Source: an uncultured Prevotella sp. (GTDB lineage Bacteria > Bacteroidota > Bacteroidia > Bacteroidales > Bacteroidaceae). From it: a DNA stretch of 64,000 nucleotides. The notes beneath the pieces are model-generated. The model was given only the letters and a program-made list of their open reading frames with translations. It was not told the origin of the DNA and made no database searches. A program made the translations under genes and the position numbers. Positions 1 to 15,028 of the stretch are shown here, piece after piece; within the stretch, counting starts at the first letter, position 1; each line of letters opens with the position of its first letter. The DNA lies in NCBI GenBank assembly GCA_946183415.1, contig CAMHAM010000006.1, positions 42,339 through 106,338 on the forward strand, read 5' to 3'.

Positions 1-696
1 GAAGCTATTACCAAACTCACGCCAGTCATATTGGGGATAAGCCACATGATGGGCATTAAAGTTACCCGTAGCCCCTCCGAACTTCGCTGTCACTGGCGTC
101 TCCTTCAGTGAACGCAACTGTTCTTCCAGACGATATACATACACCATCACCTCCTTACCCAGACGAGTGGGTGAAGCAGGCTGTCCATGTGTCTTTGCCA
201 GCATCGGGATATTCTTCCATTGCTCGGCATAATCATTCAGTTGCTCTATCAGCTCTTCGAGGAGCGGATAATACACCTGCTCAAGTGCCTCTTTAATGGA
301 AAGGGGCACACTGGTGTTGTTGATGTCCTGTGAAGTCAGACCGAAATGGATAAACTCCTTATAACCTTCGAAGCCTCCCATTTCATCGAGTTTCTCCTTG
401 ATAAAATACTCCACGGCCTTGACATCGTGATTAGTAACCTTCTCAATGTCTTTTACCCGCTGGGCATCAGCGGGAGTAAATGCGCGGTAAATGTCACGGA
501 GTTGGTCGAACAGTGAATGGTTGATCTGTTGTAGTTGAGGCAATGGCAACTCGCACAATGTGATGAAATACTCAATTTCCACACGTACTCTATACCTGAT
601 CAATGCATATTCAGAGAAATACTCTGCTAACGGCTCTGTCTTACTCCTGTAACGGCCATCAATAGGCGAGATGGCTGTCAACATACTTAAATCCAT
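1..696 (-). CDS. purB: Adenylosuccinate lyase, 3' end truncated by window edge
   Basis: Reverse-strand translation MDLSMLTAISPIDGRYRSKTEPLAEYFSEYALIRYRVRVEIEYF...LAKTHGQPASPTRLGKE...FGGATGNFNAHH is typical of PurB. Start ATG at 694-696; ORF runs off position 1. Confidence 0.93.
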   Translation of the reverse strand, partial: MDLSMLTAISPIDGRYRSKTEPLAEYFSEYALIRYRVRVEIEYFITLCELPLPQLQQINHSLFDQLRDIYRAFTPADAQRVKDIEKVTNHDVKAVEYFIKEKLDEMGGFEGYKEFIHFGLTSQDINNTSVPLSIKEALEQVYYPLLEELIEQLNDYAEQWKNIPMLAKTHGQPASPTRLGKEVMVYVYRLEEQLRSLKETPVTAKFGGATGNFNAHHVAYPQYDWREFGNSF

Positions 697-800
697 GTCT
701 TAAAATAAATAGTCCTAATATAGATAATTATCTTCTTTCCTAAATCTCTTCTAACCCAAAACCGCAACCTCAACGGCTGCGGAAGGGTTCTTTTGTGTTG

Positions 801-875
801 TGGGCGCTGAGGGATTCGAACCCCCGACCCTCTGCTTGTAAGGCAGATGCTCTAAACCAGCTGAGCTAAGCGCCC
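801..875 (-). tRNA. tRNA-Val (anticodon TAC)
   Basis: Reverse strand GGGCGCTTAGCTCAGCTGGTTTAGAGCATCTGCCTTACAAGCAGAGGGTCGGGGGTTCGAATCCCTCAGCGCCCA folds as a cloverleaf with anticodon loop CTTACAA. Confidence 0.95.
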
Positions 876-889
876 CTTCATTTGCGTCT

Positions 890-920
890 GCAAAGGTAAG
901 ATAAAAAAATGAAACTGCAA
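890..920 (-). promoter_or_regulatory. Bacteroidetes-type promoter for tRNA-Val copy 1
   Basis: Reverse-strand TTGC, 18-nt spacer, TACCTTTGC just upstream of the tRNA 5' end. Confidence 0.55.
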
Positions 921-955
921 AATTTCAACGCAGAAATTTTGCAGTTTCTATCAAA

Positions 956-1381
956 TTAAAGCTGATAAAGCTCGTTATCCGACATCAATTCAACCTTTTT
1001 CTCTGCTAAGATCTTCTCACAAGCATCGAGATCCGACGGACGGATGATGACATGAGCCACATCTCCATTTGCAAAAGAGTACATATACTCGATGAAAACG
1101 CCGTTGTCAGATAGATGTCTCAGCACCACTGCCAGTGAACCACTCGTATTGGGGCACACAAAACCAATCACGTCAGTAATCTTCACGGCGAAGTGAGCCT
1201 CCTTCAACACCTGATATGCCTTATCAGGATCAGAAACGATACAACGCAGGATGCCGAAGTCACTGTTGTCGGCAATACTCATTGCGGAAAGGTTGATACC
1301 TGCTGCTCCAAGGGCATCAGTAACCTCTGTCAGTCTTCCAGACTTGTTCTCAAGGAAAATGGATAGCTGTTTTGTTTTCAT
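956..1381 (-). CDS. ACT domain-containing protein (amino-acid binding regulator)
   Basis: 141 aa, MKTKQLSIFLENKSGRLTEVTDALGAAGINLSAMSIADNSDFGILRCIV: two ACT repeats; adjacent to paaK as often seen. Confidence 0.85.
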   Translation of the reverse strand: MKTKQLSIFLENKSGRLTEVTDALGAAGINLSAMSIADNSDFGILRCIVSDPDKAYQVLKEAHFAVKITDVIGFVCPNTSGSLAVVLRHLSDNGVFIEYMYSFANGDVAHVIIRPSDLDACEKILAEKKVELMSDNELYQL

Positions 1382-1410
1382 ATGCTTATAGTTTTTATCA
1401 CCTTATTATA

Positions 1411-2709
1411 TTATAAATTACGTTTGTCAATCACGCGCTTGGCTTTGCCTTCAGAGCGCTCAATACCCTTAGGCTCTACAAGCTTCACCTTGAAGCCCAG
1501 ACCAATGACACTGCGCAGTTCTGCCTCGAGCTTTCTCTGCAGGCCTACCATCGTCGACATGTCGTCCGTGAAGTACTCTTCCTTCACCTCAACCTTCAAC
1601 TCACTGGTATCGGTATTGTTCACGCGGTCTACCGTCAACAGGAAGTGAGGCTCGTACTCAGGCAGCTTCAGGATCACATCCTCAATCTGTGATGGGAAGA
1701 CATTCACACCACGGATAATCAGCATATCATCGCAACGACCCAGAATACGATCCATACGTACCAACGTACGTCCGCAGGCACACTTATCGTAATGAAGAGC
1801 CGTGAGGTCATGGGTACGATAACGTAACAATGGCATACCCTCTTTCGTCAGATGCGTGAAAGTCAGTTCTCCGAATGAACCCTCAGGCAACGGCTCGCCT
1901 GTATTCGGATCCAGAATCTCGGGATAGAAATAGTCCTCATTGAGGTGTGTTCCGTTCTGACACTCACACTCATAACCTACACCAGGACCCGCAATCTCAC
2001 TCAGTCCATAGATATCATAAGCCTTGATGCCAAGTGACTCTTCCAGTTTCACACGCATCTTCTCGGTCCAAGGCTCTGCACCAAAAGCACCGACTCTCAG
2101 TTTGAACTCGCTACGCGGCCACTCACACTCCTTCATGGCCTCGCCCAGGAACATGGCATACGACGGGGTACAGCAGAGAATCGTTGTTCCGAAGTCATGC
2201 ATCAGCGTCATCTGCTTCTGGGTATTTCCTGAAGAGATAGGAATCACTGAGGCACCGATATTCGTAGCACCATCATGAGCTCCAAGACCTCCAGTAAACA
2301 GTCCGTAGCCATAAGCCACCTGGAAGATGTCCTCCTTGGTAGCACCATAGGCAGTGAATGCACGGGAGATAGCCTCCGACCACATGGCCAGGTCCTTACG
2401 GGTATAGAGCACCACCACAGGTTTGCCCGTCGTACCACTGGATGCGTGGATGCGTACAATCTGACTCATGGGCACTGCTGCCAGTCCAAATGGATAGTTA
2501 TCACGAAGGTCCAACTTGTTAGTAAACGGCAACTTCACGATATCATCGATACTCTTGATATCGCCTGGTTCCAATCCCATTTCCTGGAACTTCGCCCTGT
2601 AGAAGGGGGTGTTGTAATACACATAATGCGCCATCTTCACGAGACGCTGGCTCTGAATCTCACGAAGCTGCTCGCGGTCCATGCACTCGATGCTTTGATT
2701 CCAAATCAT
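1411..2709 (-). CDS. paaK: Phenylacetate-CoA ligase
   Basis: 432 aa with AMP-binding motif HASSGTTGKPVVVLYT and DIYGLSEIAGPGVGYEC. Confidence 0.9.
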   Translation of the reverse strand: MIWNQSIECMDREQLREIQSQRLVKMAHYVYYNTPFYRAKFQEMGLEPGDIKSIDDIVKLPFTNKLDLRDNYPFGLAAVPMSQIVRIHASSGTTGKPVVVLYTRKDLAMWSEAISRAFTAYGATKEDIFQVAYGYGLFTGGLGAHDGATNIGASVIPISSGNTQKQMTLMHDFGTTILCCTPSYAMFLGEAMKECEWPRSEFKLRVGAFGAEPWTEKMRVKLEESLGIKAYDIYGLSEIAGPGVGYECECQNGTHLNEDYFYPEILDPNTGEPLPEGSFGELTFTHLTKEGMPLLRYRTHDLTALHYDKCACGRTLVRMDRILGRCDDMLIIRGVNVFPSQIEDVILKLPEYEPHFLLTVDRVNNTDTSELKVEVKEEYFTDDMSTMVGLQRKLEAELRSVIGLGFKVKLVEPKGIERSEGKAKRVIDKRNL

Positions 2710-2835
2710 TGTCTTTATATTTAGTTGTTTTGTTGATATTCAACATTTCAGCGTACAAAGGTAAACAAAAAAAAATGATTATCCAACAGAAAAGGCAAAA
2801 AAAATAGGATGTGAATCTTCACATCCTTATTGTTG

Positions 2836-2910
2836 TGGGCGCTGAGGGATTCGAACCCCCGACCCTCTGCTTGTAAGGCAGATGCTCTAAACCAGCTGAG
2901 CTAAGCGCCC
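2836..2910 (-). tRNA. tRNA-Val (anticodon TAC), second copy
   Basis: Same 75-nt sequence as 801-875; a -7-like TACCTTTGC lies upstream at about 2930-2938 (reverse strand). Confidence 0.95.
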
Positions 2911-3005
2911 TTAGTTTTTCTAAGCGGGTGCAAAGGTACAGCTTTCTGACGACATAAGAAAATATTCTGGCAAAAAACTTTCCAATAATAACACTTTTTA
3001 ACCTT

Positions 3006-4850
3006 TTAACCCAATAATTGTTCAATATCCCCTTGTGGCAAGATACAGAGAATGGCTTTTCCATCAGGGGTATAATTGACGTTTGAACAAGAGAACAGTT
3101 CATTGATAATGCTCTCCATCTCCTCATTATTCAGAATCTGTCCATAAGGGATGGCTGCACTGCGAGCCAGACTCAATGCTATCTGAGAGTTCAGCGACTC
3201 GATGGGATTCTGGGCATCAGTGACCATCTGACGGATCAACTGTACAGGATCAAGACCTTCGATACCCGCTGGTACACCATTGATGGCAAAGGTGTGTCCA
3301 CCAAGGTCACTCAGGTCGAATCCGATATCAGCCATATCTGTCATCACCTGTTCTAAGACCACGGCATCAGAGGGTGAAAAGGTGACAGTCTCAGGGAACA
3401 AAAGTTTCTGGGTGTTGGCCGTATGATTATTCAGATCCTTGATATAACGCTCATAACGGATACGGATATCCGCACGATGCTGATCGATGATCATCAGTCC
3501 CGACTTCACGGCAGTCATCAGGTATCTGCCTTTATACTGATAGTGAGCTGGCGATTTCTCTGAGAGTATCTCCGTAGGCGACTGTGGCTGTAGCGTCGTC
3601 TGCTCTTCCTCGAAAAACGACTGCTGCGTGGCCTCACGCTGGGGTGTCAGTCCCTCGTAAAGCGATTCCCAGGCTGGATCCGGGGTATTGGAAACCTTCG
3701 AATTCTTCGAGAATGCTGAACTTCCTGAGGTTCCTGCATTCTTAAAGGGATTATAATCTGGATTATATTGTACGCGGGGAGCCGCGATATCATCATGACT
3801 GGGATCGAATACAGGGATCTCAGGGCGCCCCTGAGTATCGAACTCGATGGTGGGAACCTCGCAGAATTTCCCAATGGCATCACGCACCGAGGCTGAGAGA
3901 ATCTGCCAGATAGCTTGCTCGTTCTCAAACTTGATCTCGGTCTTCGTAGGATGGATATTCACATCAATCTCCGAAGGCTCCACTTCGAAATAGAGAAAAT
4001 ACGGAATCTGCATGCCCTCAGGAATCAGCCTGTCATAGGCTGACATCACTGCTTTATGGAAATAGGGATGCTTCATAAAGCGCCCATTCACAAAGAAATA
4101 GTCTTGTCCGCTCTTTTTCCTGGCTGCCTCAGGCTTACTCACGAAACCCTTAATCGTACACATGGCTGTCTGCACCTCTACTGGCAACAGATCCTGATGA
4201 TACTGTTTGCCAAAAACATCGGCAATACGCTGGCGCAGTGTTCCTGGGCGCAGATTCATCAGTTCCGTACCATTATGATGCAAGGTAAAATGGATATCGG
4301 GATAGACCAGCACAATCCTTTCGTAGGCTGTCAGGATATTGCTCAACTCTGTGACATTCGTCTTCAGGAATTTCCTTCGTGCAGGAACGTTGAAGAACAA
4401 GTTCTCCACTTTGAAGTTACTGCCCACAGGACATGATACAGGCTCCTGAGAGAGCACCTTCGATCCTGCAATCATCAGTTGCGTACCTATCTCATCTTCC
4501 TCACGGCGGGTCTGCAACTCCACCTGCGACACGGCTGCAATAGAAGCCAGCGCCTCACCTCGGAAACCCATCGTGTGGAGGGCAAAGAGATCAGCGGCCT
4601 CCTTGATCTTCGAGGTGGCATGACGCTCGAAAGAGAGGCGGGCATCTGTCTCAGACATGCCTTTACCATCGTCAATCACCTGGATAGAGGTCCTACCAGC
4701 ATCTACCACCAGCACATGAATGGTCTTGGCACCAGCATCCACAGAATTTTCCACCAGCTCTTTGATAACAGAGGCTGGACGTTGTATCACCTCTCCAGCA
4801 GCTATCTGGTTGGCGACACTATCAGGAAGAAGGCGGATCAGGTCACTCAT
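3006..4850 (-). CDS. mutL: DNA mismatch repair protein MutL
   Basis: [41 protein letters not shown]...[13 protein letters not shown] at 4848-4850 overlaps the end of the upstream gene. Confidence 0.95.
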   Translation of the reverse strand: MSDLIRLLPDSVANQIAAGEVIQRPASVIKELVENSVDAGAKTIHVLVVDAGRTSIQVIDDGKGMSETDARLSFERHATSKIKEAADLFALHTMGFRGEALASIAAVSQVELQTRREEDEIGTQLMIAGSKVLSQEPVSCPVGSNFKVENLFFNVPARRKFLKTNVTELSNILTAYERIVLVYPDIHFTLHHNGTELMNLRPGTLRQRIADVFGKQYHQDLLPVEVQTAMCTIKGFVSKPEAARKKSGQDYFFVNGRFMKHPYFHKAVMSAYDRLIPEGMQIPYFLYFEVEPSEIDVNIHPTKTEIKFENEQAIWQILSASVRDAIGKFCEVPTIEFDTQGRPEIPVFDPSHDDIAAPRVQYNPDYNPFKNAGTSGSSAFSKNSKVSNTPDPAWESLYEGLTPQREATQQSFFEEEQTTLQPQSPTEILSEKSPAHYQYKGRYLMTAVKSGLMIIDQHRADIRIRYERYIKDLNNHTANTQKLLFPETVTFSPSDAVVLEQVMTDMADIGFDLSDLGGHTFAINGVPAGIEGLDPVQLIRQMVTDAQNPIESLNSQIALSLARSAAIPYGQILNNEEMESIINELFSCSNVNYTPDGKAILCILPQGDIEQLLG

Positions 4851-6435
4851 CAACTAAGACTTTTTTCTTCGGACGCCAGTTGAAAATATCATAACGGTCC
4901 AATGGTCTCACATAGTCATACCACACGAAACCTGGCAGACGCTTACGGTCTTGGGGTATCTGGTTCAGAGGATACATCGTACCAGTGGTCTTCGGCGTCC
5001 ACACCTTCTCCAGTTTACGATCTTTCAGAAACATGCGGAGCTCACTCGTCTCCTGATAATTATAGATAATGGGCACGGTATCACCCTCTTCGAAGTAATA
5101 ACCTATCAGCACATTGTCTTTTGCCCGGGTCTCATGGATATTCCCATCCACAAAATAGGCAAACATCTGTTTCGACACCACTTGGTTGAAGCAGGCAGTA
5201 TCACTACGCAACTGCTGGATAGAGACACAGTTGTCGATAATATGGGCGTGATCTATCAGGGAGTCTTTCATAAACACTTCGATACGATCACCTACCAACT
5301 GTTGGTTATTGTTCCAGACGATGGGATCATGATACATCGTCATACAGGAGTCGAGCGAGTTATATACCAGAGAGTCGCATACGGCCTGTACATCGGTACG
5401 ATACGCGCGAACCTTATTATACGCGTGGATCTTACGATACATGGAGTCGGTATCGATATTGAAGGTGACAATCTTGAAGGTGTCTGCATGCATGAAGAGC
5501 GAGTCTCCCTGTGAGAAATCGATAGCCACCGCACTGTCTGTCGTCATGGCATAACCCGTATGCTCATAATACTCTCCGTAGTTTCCCGTAAGTTTGTTCT
5601 TGTTCAGGGAATCTACATACACCACATTTCGGAAAGCCTGACTGAATCCCTGCTGACTGTCGTAATAGACGCTGTCACCAACTATCATCTTACCACCGTT
5701 ATAGAGTACCGAACGATTCATCAGTCTGGCACGGTCATTCTTCGTATCATAGTAGCCCTGCTCTGAGTAGATCTTGCTCTTTCCCGAAGTGATATGCGAC
5801 GGACCCACGATATGAGCCATCGACAGACGGGTGTCATAATAGAGGGTATCAGTAGTAAGGAAGAACTTCGGACTCTTCATCTTCACGTCGTAGTTGAAGA
5901 CCGACATCTTCGTCTTCGTATTGTATTCACCCCAGTCAGAGGTCAGTTCCGTATTGCCATCGACCATCTTACCGCCTTCAAAGAAATAGGCATTGTCGTA
6001 GAGACGGTCAAAGTCGAGACTGTCTGTATAGAGGGTGGTCTTCTTATGTTTGAGTACGACATTGTAACGGGCACGGGCAATCTGCTCATTACCGTCGTAG
6101 TAGGCATAGTCGCTCGTGAGCGACATCGTATCGCCCTGGAACATCCTCACATGTCCGAAAGCCTCAAACGAGTTGCTGGCCTCATAGAAATAGGCACTGT
6201 CGCAATAGAGCCGTGCCCCCTGATGGGTGAAGTGCACCTTACCATTGAGGATCGTGGCATCAGGATTCTCATACTGGTCAAAATGCAGCACATCGGCATG
6301 TACGAGATACACGCGGGTATCCTCTACTCTGGCCTTCTTGCGCACAGGTCGTTTCTTCTGCTTCTGTGCAAAAGCAGAGGCCACACCTATCAGGAGGACC
6401 GTCACCATCAGATAAGAAAACGACTTACGCAACAT
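4843..6435 (-). CDS. OstA/LptA-like organic solvent tolerance family protein
   Basis: 530 aa, signal peptide, then OstA-like repeats ([44 protein letters not shown]). Confidence 0.8.
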   Translation of the reverse strand: MLRKSFSYLMVTVLLIGVASAFAQKQKKRPVRKKARVEDTRVYLVHADVLHFDQYENPDATILNGKVHFTHQGARLYCDSAYFYEASNSFEAFGHVRMFQGDTMSLTSDYAYYDGNEQIARARYNVVLKHKKTTLYTDSLDFDRLYDNAYFFEGGKMVDGNTELTSDWGEYNTKTKMSVFNYDVKMKSPKFFLTTDTLYYDTRLSMAHIVGPSHITSGKSKIYSEQGYYDTKNDRARLMNRSVLYNGGKMIVGDSVYYDSQQGFSQAFRNVVYVDSLNKNKLTGNYGEYYEHTGYAMTTDSAVAIDFSQGDSLFMHADTFKIVTFNIDTDSMYRKIHAYNKVRAYRTDVQAVCDSLVYNSLDSCMTMYHDPIVWNNNQQLVGDRIEVFMKDSLIDHAHIIDNCVSIQQLRSDTACFNQVVSKQMFAYFVDGNIHETRAKDNVLIGYYFEEGDTVPIIYNYQETSELRMFLKDRKLEKVWTPKTTGTMYPLNQIPQDRKRLPGFVWYDYVRPLDRYDIFNWRPKKKVLVDE

Positions 6436-6438
6436 CTG

Positions 6439-7821
6439 TTATTTGTTCCAACCCTCGTATTCAAACTGGCAGTTAGCAAATTCGCTGTTCAGTCGAGTGT
6501 ATACATTCTTAATCTTATCAACGACCCACTGATGGACACGTTCTTCACGACGCTTGTTTAGCACGACATCCTTCAATGTCTGGAAGTCCTCTGTCACCGT
6601 GGCCTTATGACCATCGATGCGGTTCTTCAGTTTCGCAATCAGGCAGACGGTCTTTCCACGCTGGTTGATCATCGTGAATGCCTGTGAGATCTGTCCCACC
6701 TTCATGGTGTCCACCACCTTCGCAATCTCGGGTGGAAGGTCCTGCATACGGAACTTCGAAGAGGTATGGCCTGTCTGCATCATATTCGTCGACATCAGTC
6801 CCTTGCTGTTCCTGGTGTCTTTATCATCAGAGATGATAGGGGCAGCCTCCTCGAAGGTGTATTTCCCAGCTCGGAGATCATTGGCGATGGAGTCCAGGCG
6901 TCCCAGACTCTTCTCGATAGCCTCGTCAGAGACGACGGGCTTACGAAGGATATGACGCACATTCACCTTCTCTCCACGTTTCTCAATCAGCTGAATGATA
7001 TGGAAGCCAAACTCCGACTCCACGATCTTCGATACTTTCTTCGGATCGGTGAGGTTAAAGGCTACGGTGGCAAATGCAGGGTCGAGAGTGCCACGTCCTG
7101 TCAGACCTAACTCACCACCACGACGTGCTGTTCCCGGGTCTTCTGAGTAAAGGCGTGCCAACGTCGAGAACGAGGCTTCACCTTTATTGATACGATCAGT
7201 ATACTCACGCAACTCACCCTTGATACGGTCGAGCTCCTCTGTCTCGATACGTGGGGTCTTCTGGATAATCTGCACTTCTACCTCCGTAGGAACGAAGGGG
7301 ATGCTGTCAGATGGCATGTCCTTGAAATAGCGGCGCACCTCAGCAGGTGTCACAGAGATATCCTGAACGAGTTTGTTCTTCATCTTCTGCACCATCTGGC
7401 GATCTTTCATCTCCTCGCGCAGCTCATTCCTAATCTGTGAGATAGTCTGGTGCTTATATTCCTCCAGACGCTCGCGGGAGCCATCCACCATCTCGAGCCA
7501 GTAGTTAATCTGCTGCTCCACTTCCTGAGCCACATCAGCATCAGTCACTTCGATACTGTCTATCAGAGCTTGGTGCTTGAAAAGTTTCTGAACGGCTATC
7601 TGCTCAGGAATCGTGCAGTCGGGATCACCACTCCACTTCATACCTTCCATAGACGACTGTATGCGCAACTGCTCTACATCTGATCTGAGAATAGCCTCAT
7701 CACCTACCACCCACACGACCTCATCAATCACGGTTCCGATGGAGTCTTTGGGTGTTGCAGCCATCCCCATAAGGGGGATTGTCATCAGCACGGCGGGAAT
7801 AATCTTCTTTAAAAATCTCAT
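6439..7821 (-). CDS. SurA-like periplasmic peptidylprolyl isomerase
   Basis: 460 aa with parvulin domain (FSTLARLYSEDPGTARRGGELGLTGRGTLDPAFATVAFNL). Confidence 0.88.
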   Translation of the reverse strand: MRFLKKIIPAVLMTIPLMGMAATPKDSIGTVIDEVVWVVGDEAILRSDVEQLRIQSSMEGMKWSGDPDCTIPEQIAVQKLFKHQALIDSIEVTDADVAQEVEQQINYWLEMVDGSRERLEEYKHQTISQIRNELREEMKDRQMVQKMKNKLVQDISVTPAEVRRYFKDMPSDSIPFVPTEVEVQIIQKTPRIETEELDRIKGELREYTDRINKGEASFSTLARLYSEDPGTARRGGELGLTGRGTLDPAFATVAFNLTDPKKVSKIVESEFGFHIIQLIEKRGEKVNVRHILRKPVVSDEAIEKSLGRLDSIANDLRAGKYTFEEAAPIISDDKDTRNSKGLMSTNMMQTGHTSSKFRMQDLPPEIAKVVDTMKVGQISQAFTMINQRGKTVCLIAKLKNRIDGHKATVTEDFQTLKDVVLNKRREERVHQWVVDKIKNVYTRLNSEFANCQFEYEGWNK

Positions 7822-9254
7822 GGGTGTTGGTTTATTGTTTTCAATACGGATTCATCGATGGTTACGGGATAACGCTGGCGAAGGGTGGCCACCCACTCTT
7901 TCTCCAACTGATCCTGATAGTCTTCTACCACCTGATTACGCACATCGGTATAATCATCGGGGTATTTCTTCAGCTTCTTGCCATAGACAGCATCGATGGG
8001 ATAGTCTTTATTGGCTTCATCGGCCTTGGCAGCATTGCTCACCTTGAAGATCATACGATCTACCGTCGCATTGTCACCAGCCTTGAAGATGCCTTTCTCC
8101 ACACGGATGCGGATAATAGAATCTGGGTTGAAGGTGGTGCGTAACGCCTCTGTCCACTGATTGAAGGGCAGTTTCTTCACGCAGTTCTTCACCGCCTTCA
8201 CGTCTTTCTTGTCCTTCACGTGATAGGCGATACCCTTAAATCTGGGCTGATCCCAGGCATAGTCTTTCCTATGGGCCTCGAAGTAACGGCTCAAGGCACC
8301 CTCATCGGCAGTGGCCTTATCCCACACCTCACGGCTGCTGATCTCATAGAGCAACAAACCGTCGTGGTACTCCTTGAACAAGTATTTCATATCGCTGTCG
8401 ACCGCAGCCAGGGAGTCTGAGCGCATACGCATGATCTCATCAGCCGTCAACTGCCCGTCAGAGGCATTGACCATGTGCTTGATACGCGACGAGGCGATGG
8501 CCTCACGGATACCCTGACGCTCCAGTGTGTTCACGAAATCAACTTTCAGCGAGTCGAAGGGCTCCAGTTGCTTACGGTCTTTCATCAGCACGACGTGATA
8601 ACCTACGGGTGAGAGGAACGGACGACTCATCTGTCCCTTCTCGAGGGAGTAGGCCACATCCTCAAACTCTTTGAAAGTCTGATTCGGAGCTATCCACGGC
8701 AGCAGACCGCCGTTCTCCCCTGAGGCTACATCGTCAGACAATTTCTTGGCCATTTCCTCGAAGCTGGCACCTGCCATCAGTGCCTGATACACAGAGTCGA
8801 TCCTAGTCTTTACCTGCTGCTGTTCGTCAGGCGTAGCCTGAGTCGACAACTTCAGTAGGATATGGGCAGGTCGCACGAGTCCTCGTGGTCCGATATTATC
8901 CTTGAGGCGCTGATAGAGGCGCCTGGCGTCTGCTTCGACATCAGCATCCGTGACGAGTGTAGGGCGCACTTGCTGGTCACGATACATCTCATATTCCTGC
9001 TTGAATGAGCTCAGGGTATCGAGCTTCGCATCGAGTGCCGCAGCCACCTTCAACTTGTAGTTCACGAACAGGTCGACATATTCCTCCACACTTTTCTTGT
9101 CGACGACACCTTCGCCGTTGTTCTTGTTAAAGGAATACTCAAACTCAGAGCGAGGTACTGCCACCCCATTGATGGTCATCACCACAGGGTCGTTCTGTGC
9201 CCAGAGGCTCGCAACAGCCAGCAACATGCCTGCAAGCAGCTGAATCCTTTTCAT
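7818..9254 (-). CDS. Peptidylprolyl isomerase (PpiC/parvulin type)
   Basis: MKRIQLLAGMLLAVASLWAQ signal; parvulin core RPAHILLKLSTQATPDEQ...FEEMAKKLSDDVASGENGGLLPWI. Start moved to 9254 from the longer track ORF. Confidence 0.85.
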   Translation of the reverse strand: MKRIQLLAGMLLAVASLWAQNDPVVMTINGVAVPRSEFEYSFNKNNGEGVVDKKSVEEYVDLFVNYKLKVAAALDAKLDTLSSFKQEYEMYRDQQVRPTLVTDADVEADARRLYQRLKDNIGPRGLVRPAHILLKLSTQATPDEQQQVKTRIDSVYQALMAGASFEEMAKKLSDDVASGENGGLLPWIAPNQTFKEFEDVAYSLEKGQMSRPFLSPVGYHVVLMKDRKQLEPFDSLKVDFVNTLERQGIREAIASSRIKHMVNASDGQLTADEIMRMRSDSLAAVDSDMKYLFKEYHDGLLLYEISSREVWDKATADEGALSRYFEAHRKDYAWDQPRFKGIAYHVKDKKDVKAVKNCVKKLPFNQWTEALRTTFNPDSIIRIRVEKGIFKAGDNATVDRMIFKVSNAAKADEANKDYPIDAVYGKKLKKYPDDYTDVRNQVVEDYQDQLEKEWVATLRQRYPVTIDESVLKTINQHP

Positions 9255-9255
9255 T

Positions 9256-12958
<3,703 letters not shown>

Positions 12959-12971
12959 AAAGATTTAGTTC

Positions 12972-14204
12972 TTAGGCTTCTAACTTCTGTAAATGGGTTT
13001 TATCGAGTTGTTCGCAGACATACTTGTCTGTGACTTCGAATTTCTTCATTCTCTTGGAGGGCACATCAAACATTGCGTCCATCATCACACTCTCCACAAT
13101 CGAGCGCAGTCCACGGGCGCCGAGCTTATACTCCACTGCCTTGTCGACGAGCGTATCCAGCGCCTCCTTCGTGAACGTCAGATCCACACCGTCCATCTCG
13201 AAGAGTTTCTTGTACTGACGGATGATGGAGTTCTTCGGCTCCGTGAGGATTCTCTTCAGCGCCTCACGGTCGAGCGGATTCAGATAGGTGAGCACTGGCA
13301 GACGGCCAATGATCTCAGGGATGAGTCCGAATGACTTCAAGTCCTGTGGCACTATGTAGCGCATCAGGTCGTTCTTGTCGATCTTACGCACGTTCTGCAC
13401 GGAGTTATAGCCCACCACGTGGGTGTTCATTCTTTGTGCGATCTTACGTTCGATACCATCGAAGGCACCGCCACAGATAAAGAGGATATTGCGCGTGTCC
13501 ACGTGGATATAGTCCTGATCGGGATGTTTGCGCCCGCCCTTGGGAGGCACGTTCACCATCGTTCCCTCGAGCAACTTCAGCAGTCCCTGCTGCACACCCT
13601 CGCCACTCACGTCGCGCGTGATGCTCGGGTTGTCGCTCTTGCGGGCTATCTTGTCGATCTCGTCGATGAAGACGATACCGCGCTGGGCGGCCTCCACGTT
13701 ATAGTCTGCCACCTGCAACAGACGTGTGAGGATGCTCTCCACGTCCTCGCCCACATAGCCGGCTTCGGTGAACACCGTAGCATCGACGATGGTGAAGGGC
13801 ACGTCGAGCAGTTTCGCGATGGTACGCGCCAGCAAGGTCTTACCTGTACCAGTGGATCCCACCATGATGATATTGCTCTTCTCTATCTCCACACCGTCCT
13901 TGTCCTCAGGCTGCTGCAGGCGCTTGTAGTGGTTGTAGACAGCCACCGAGAGATAGCGCTTGGCCTCGTCCTGTCCGATGACGTACTGGTCGAGATATTC
14001 CTTGATTTCCTTGGGCTTGGGTATCTTCTTGAGCTTGAAGCTGCCGTTATCCTTGGGCTGATCTTTGTCTGCGAGATTATCCTTCACGATGAGATAGGCC
14101 TGCTGCACACAGTCCTCACAGATATAGCCGTTGATGCCCGTAATCAGCAACCTGACCTCATTCTCGTTTCTTCCACAGAAATTACAAACTTTCTTAGCTG
14201 CCAT
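12972..14204 (-). CDS. clpX: ATP-dependent Clp protease ATP-binding subunit ClpX
   Basis: N-terminal zinc finger [11 protein letters not shown]...[22 protein letters not shown]. Confidence 0.96.
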   Translation of the reverse strand: MAAKKVCNFCGRNENEVRLLITGINGYICEDCVQQAYLIVKDNLADKDQPKDNGSFKLKKIPKPKEIKEYLDQYVIGQDEAKRYLSVAVYNHYKRLQQPEDKDGVEIEKSNIIMVGSTGTGKTLLARTIAKLLDVPFTIVDATVFTEAGYVGEDVESILTRLLQVADYNVEAAQRGIVFIDEIDKIARKSDNPSITRDVSGEGVQQGLLKLLEGTMVNVPPKGGRKHPDQDYIHVDTRNILFICGGAFDGIERKIAQRMNTHVVGYNSVQNVRKIDKNDLMRYIVPQDLKSFGLIPEIIGRLPVLTYLNPLDREALKRILTEPKNSIIRQYKKLFEMDGVDLTFTKEALDTLVDKAVEYKLGARGLRSIVESVMMDAMFDVPSKRMKKFEVTDKYVCEQLDKTHLQKLEA

Positions 14205-14878
14205 TACTTCTTACGGATAAGCACCTCGTCGATCATACCATAGGCTTTCGCCTCCTCTGCCGTCATCCAGTAGTTACGGTCTGAATCGGCATAGACCTTG
14301 TCATAGGGGGTATGTGAGTGGTCAGAGATGATGGTATACAACTCTTTCTTGAACTTCAGGATCTCCTTGGCCTCGATCTCGATGTCCGAAGCCTGACCCT
14401 GCACGCCACCAAGGGGCTGGTGGATCATCACACGACTGTGGGGCAGTGCTGAGCGCTTGCCCTCTGTGCCTGCCACGAGCAGCACGGCTCCCATCGAGGC
14501 AGCCATACCTGTACAGATCGTAGCCACGTCGGAGGAGATAAACTGCATGGTGTCGTAGATACCGAGACCTGCCGTCACGCTGCCACCAGGCGAGTTGATA
14601 TAGATAGAGATATCCTTGCCTGAGTCCACGGAGTCGAGATAGAGCAACTGTGCCTGCAACGTATTGGCGGTATAGTCGTCAATCTGTGTGCCGAGGAAGA
14701 TGATACGGTCCATCATCAGTCGTGAGAACACGTCCATCTGCGTCACGTTCAACTGGCGCTCCTCGAGGATATAAGGGTTCAAATACTGTGCCTGAGCCTT
14801 CATCACGTCGTCGAGCGTCAAGCCATCCATGCCTAAATGCTGAGTAGCATATTTCCTAAAATCGTTTCTATTGTTCAT
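14204..14878 (-). CDS. clpP: ATP-dependent Clp protease proteolytic subunit ClpP
   Basis: 224 aa; [38 protein letters not shown]; 1-nt overlap with clpX. Confidence 0.96.
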   Translation of the reverse strand: MNNRNDFRKYATQHLGMDGLTLDDVMKAQAQYLNPYILEERQLNVTQMDVFSRLMMDRIIFLGTQIDDYTANTLQAQLLYLDSVDSGKDISIYINSPGGSVTAGLGIYDTMQFISSDVATICTGMAASMGAVLLVAGTEGKRSALPHSRVMIHQPLGGVQGQASDIEIEAKEILKFKKELYTIISDHSHTPYDKVYADSDRNYWMTAEEAKAYGMIDEVLIRKK

Positions 14879-14892
14879 TTTTACTTCTTACT

Positions 14893-14920
14893 TTTTCACT
14901 TTTCATTTTTCACTTTTCAC
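14893..14920. repeat. 7-bp-period array (TTTTCAC/TTTTCAT x4) upstream of clpP
   Basis: ttttcac ttttcat ttttcac ttttcac read directly. Confidence 0.85.
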
Positions 14921-15028
14921 TACCGAAAGAGAGGCTATCGACCTTCTGATTCTCGTGTTTGGGACACAAAGATAATCAAAAAAGTCGATAACCTCTCTAA
15001 AATAGGGGTTATTTTTTCCTAAAAAAAC

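Noticed and set aside
801-2910. Duplicated tRNA-Val as integration-site evidence
   Set aside because: The two tRNA copies flank ordinary housekeeping genes (ACT-domain protein, paaK); no integrase or att-like partial duplication is visible.
2819-3127. 102-aa minus-strand ORF
   Set aside because: Runs through tRNA-Val copy 2 and the mutL 3' end.
13419-14243. 274-aa plus-strand ORF
   Set aside because: Antisense to clpX.
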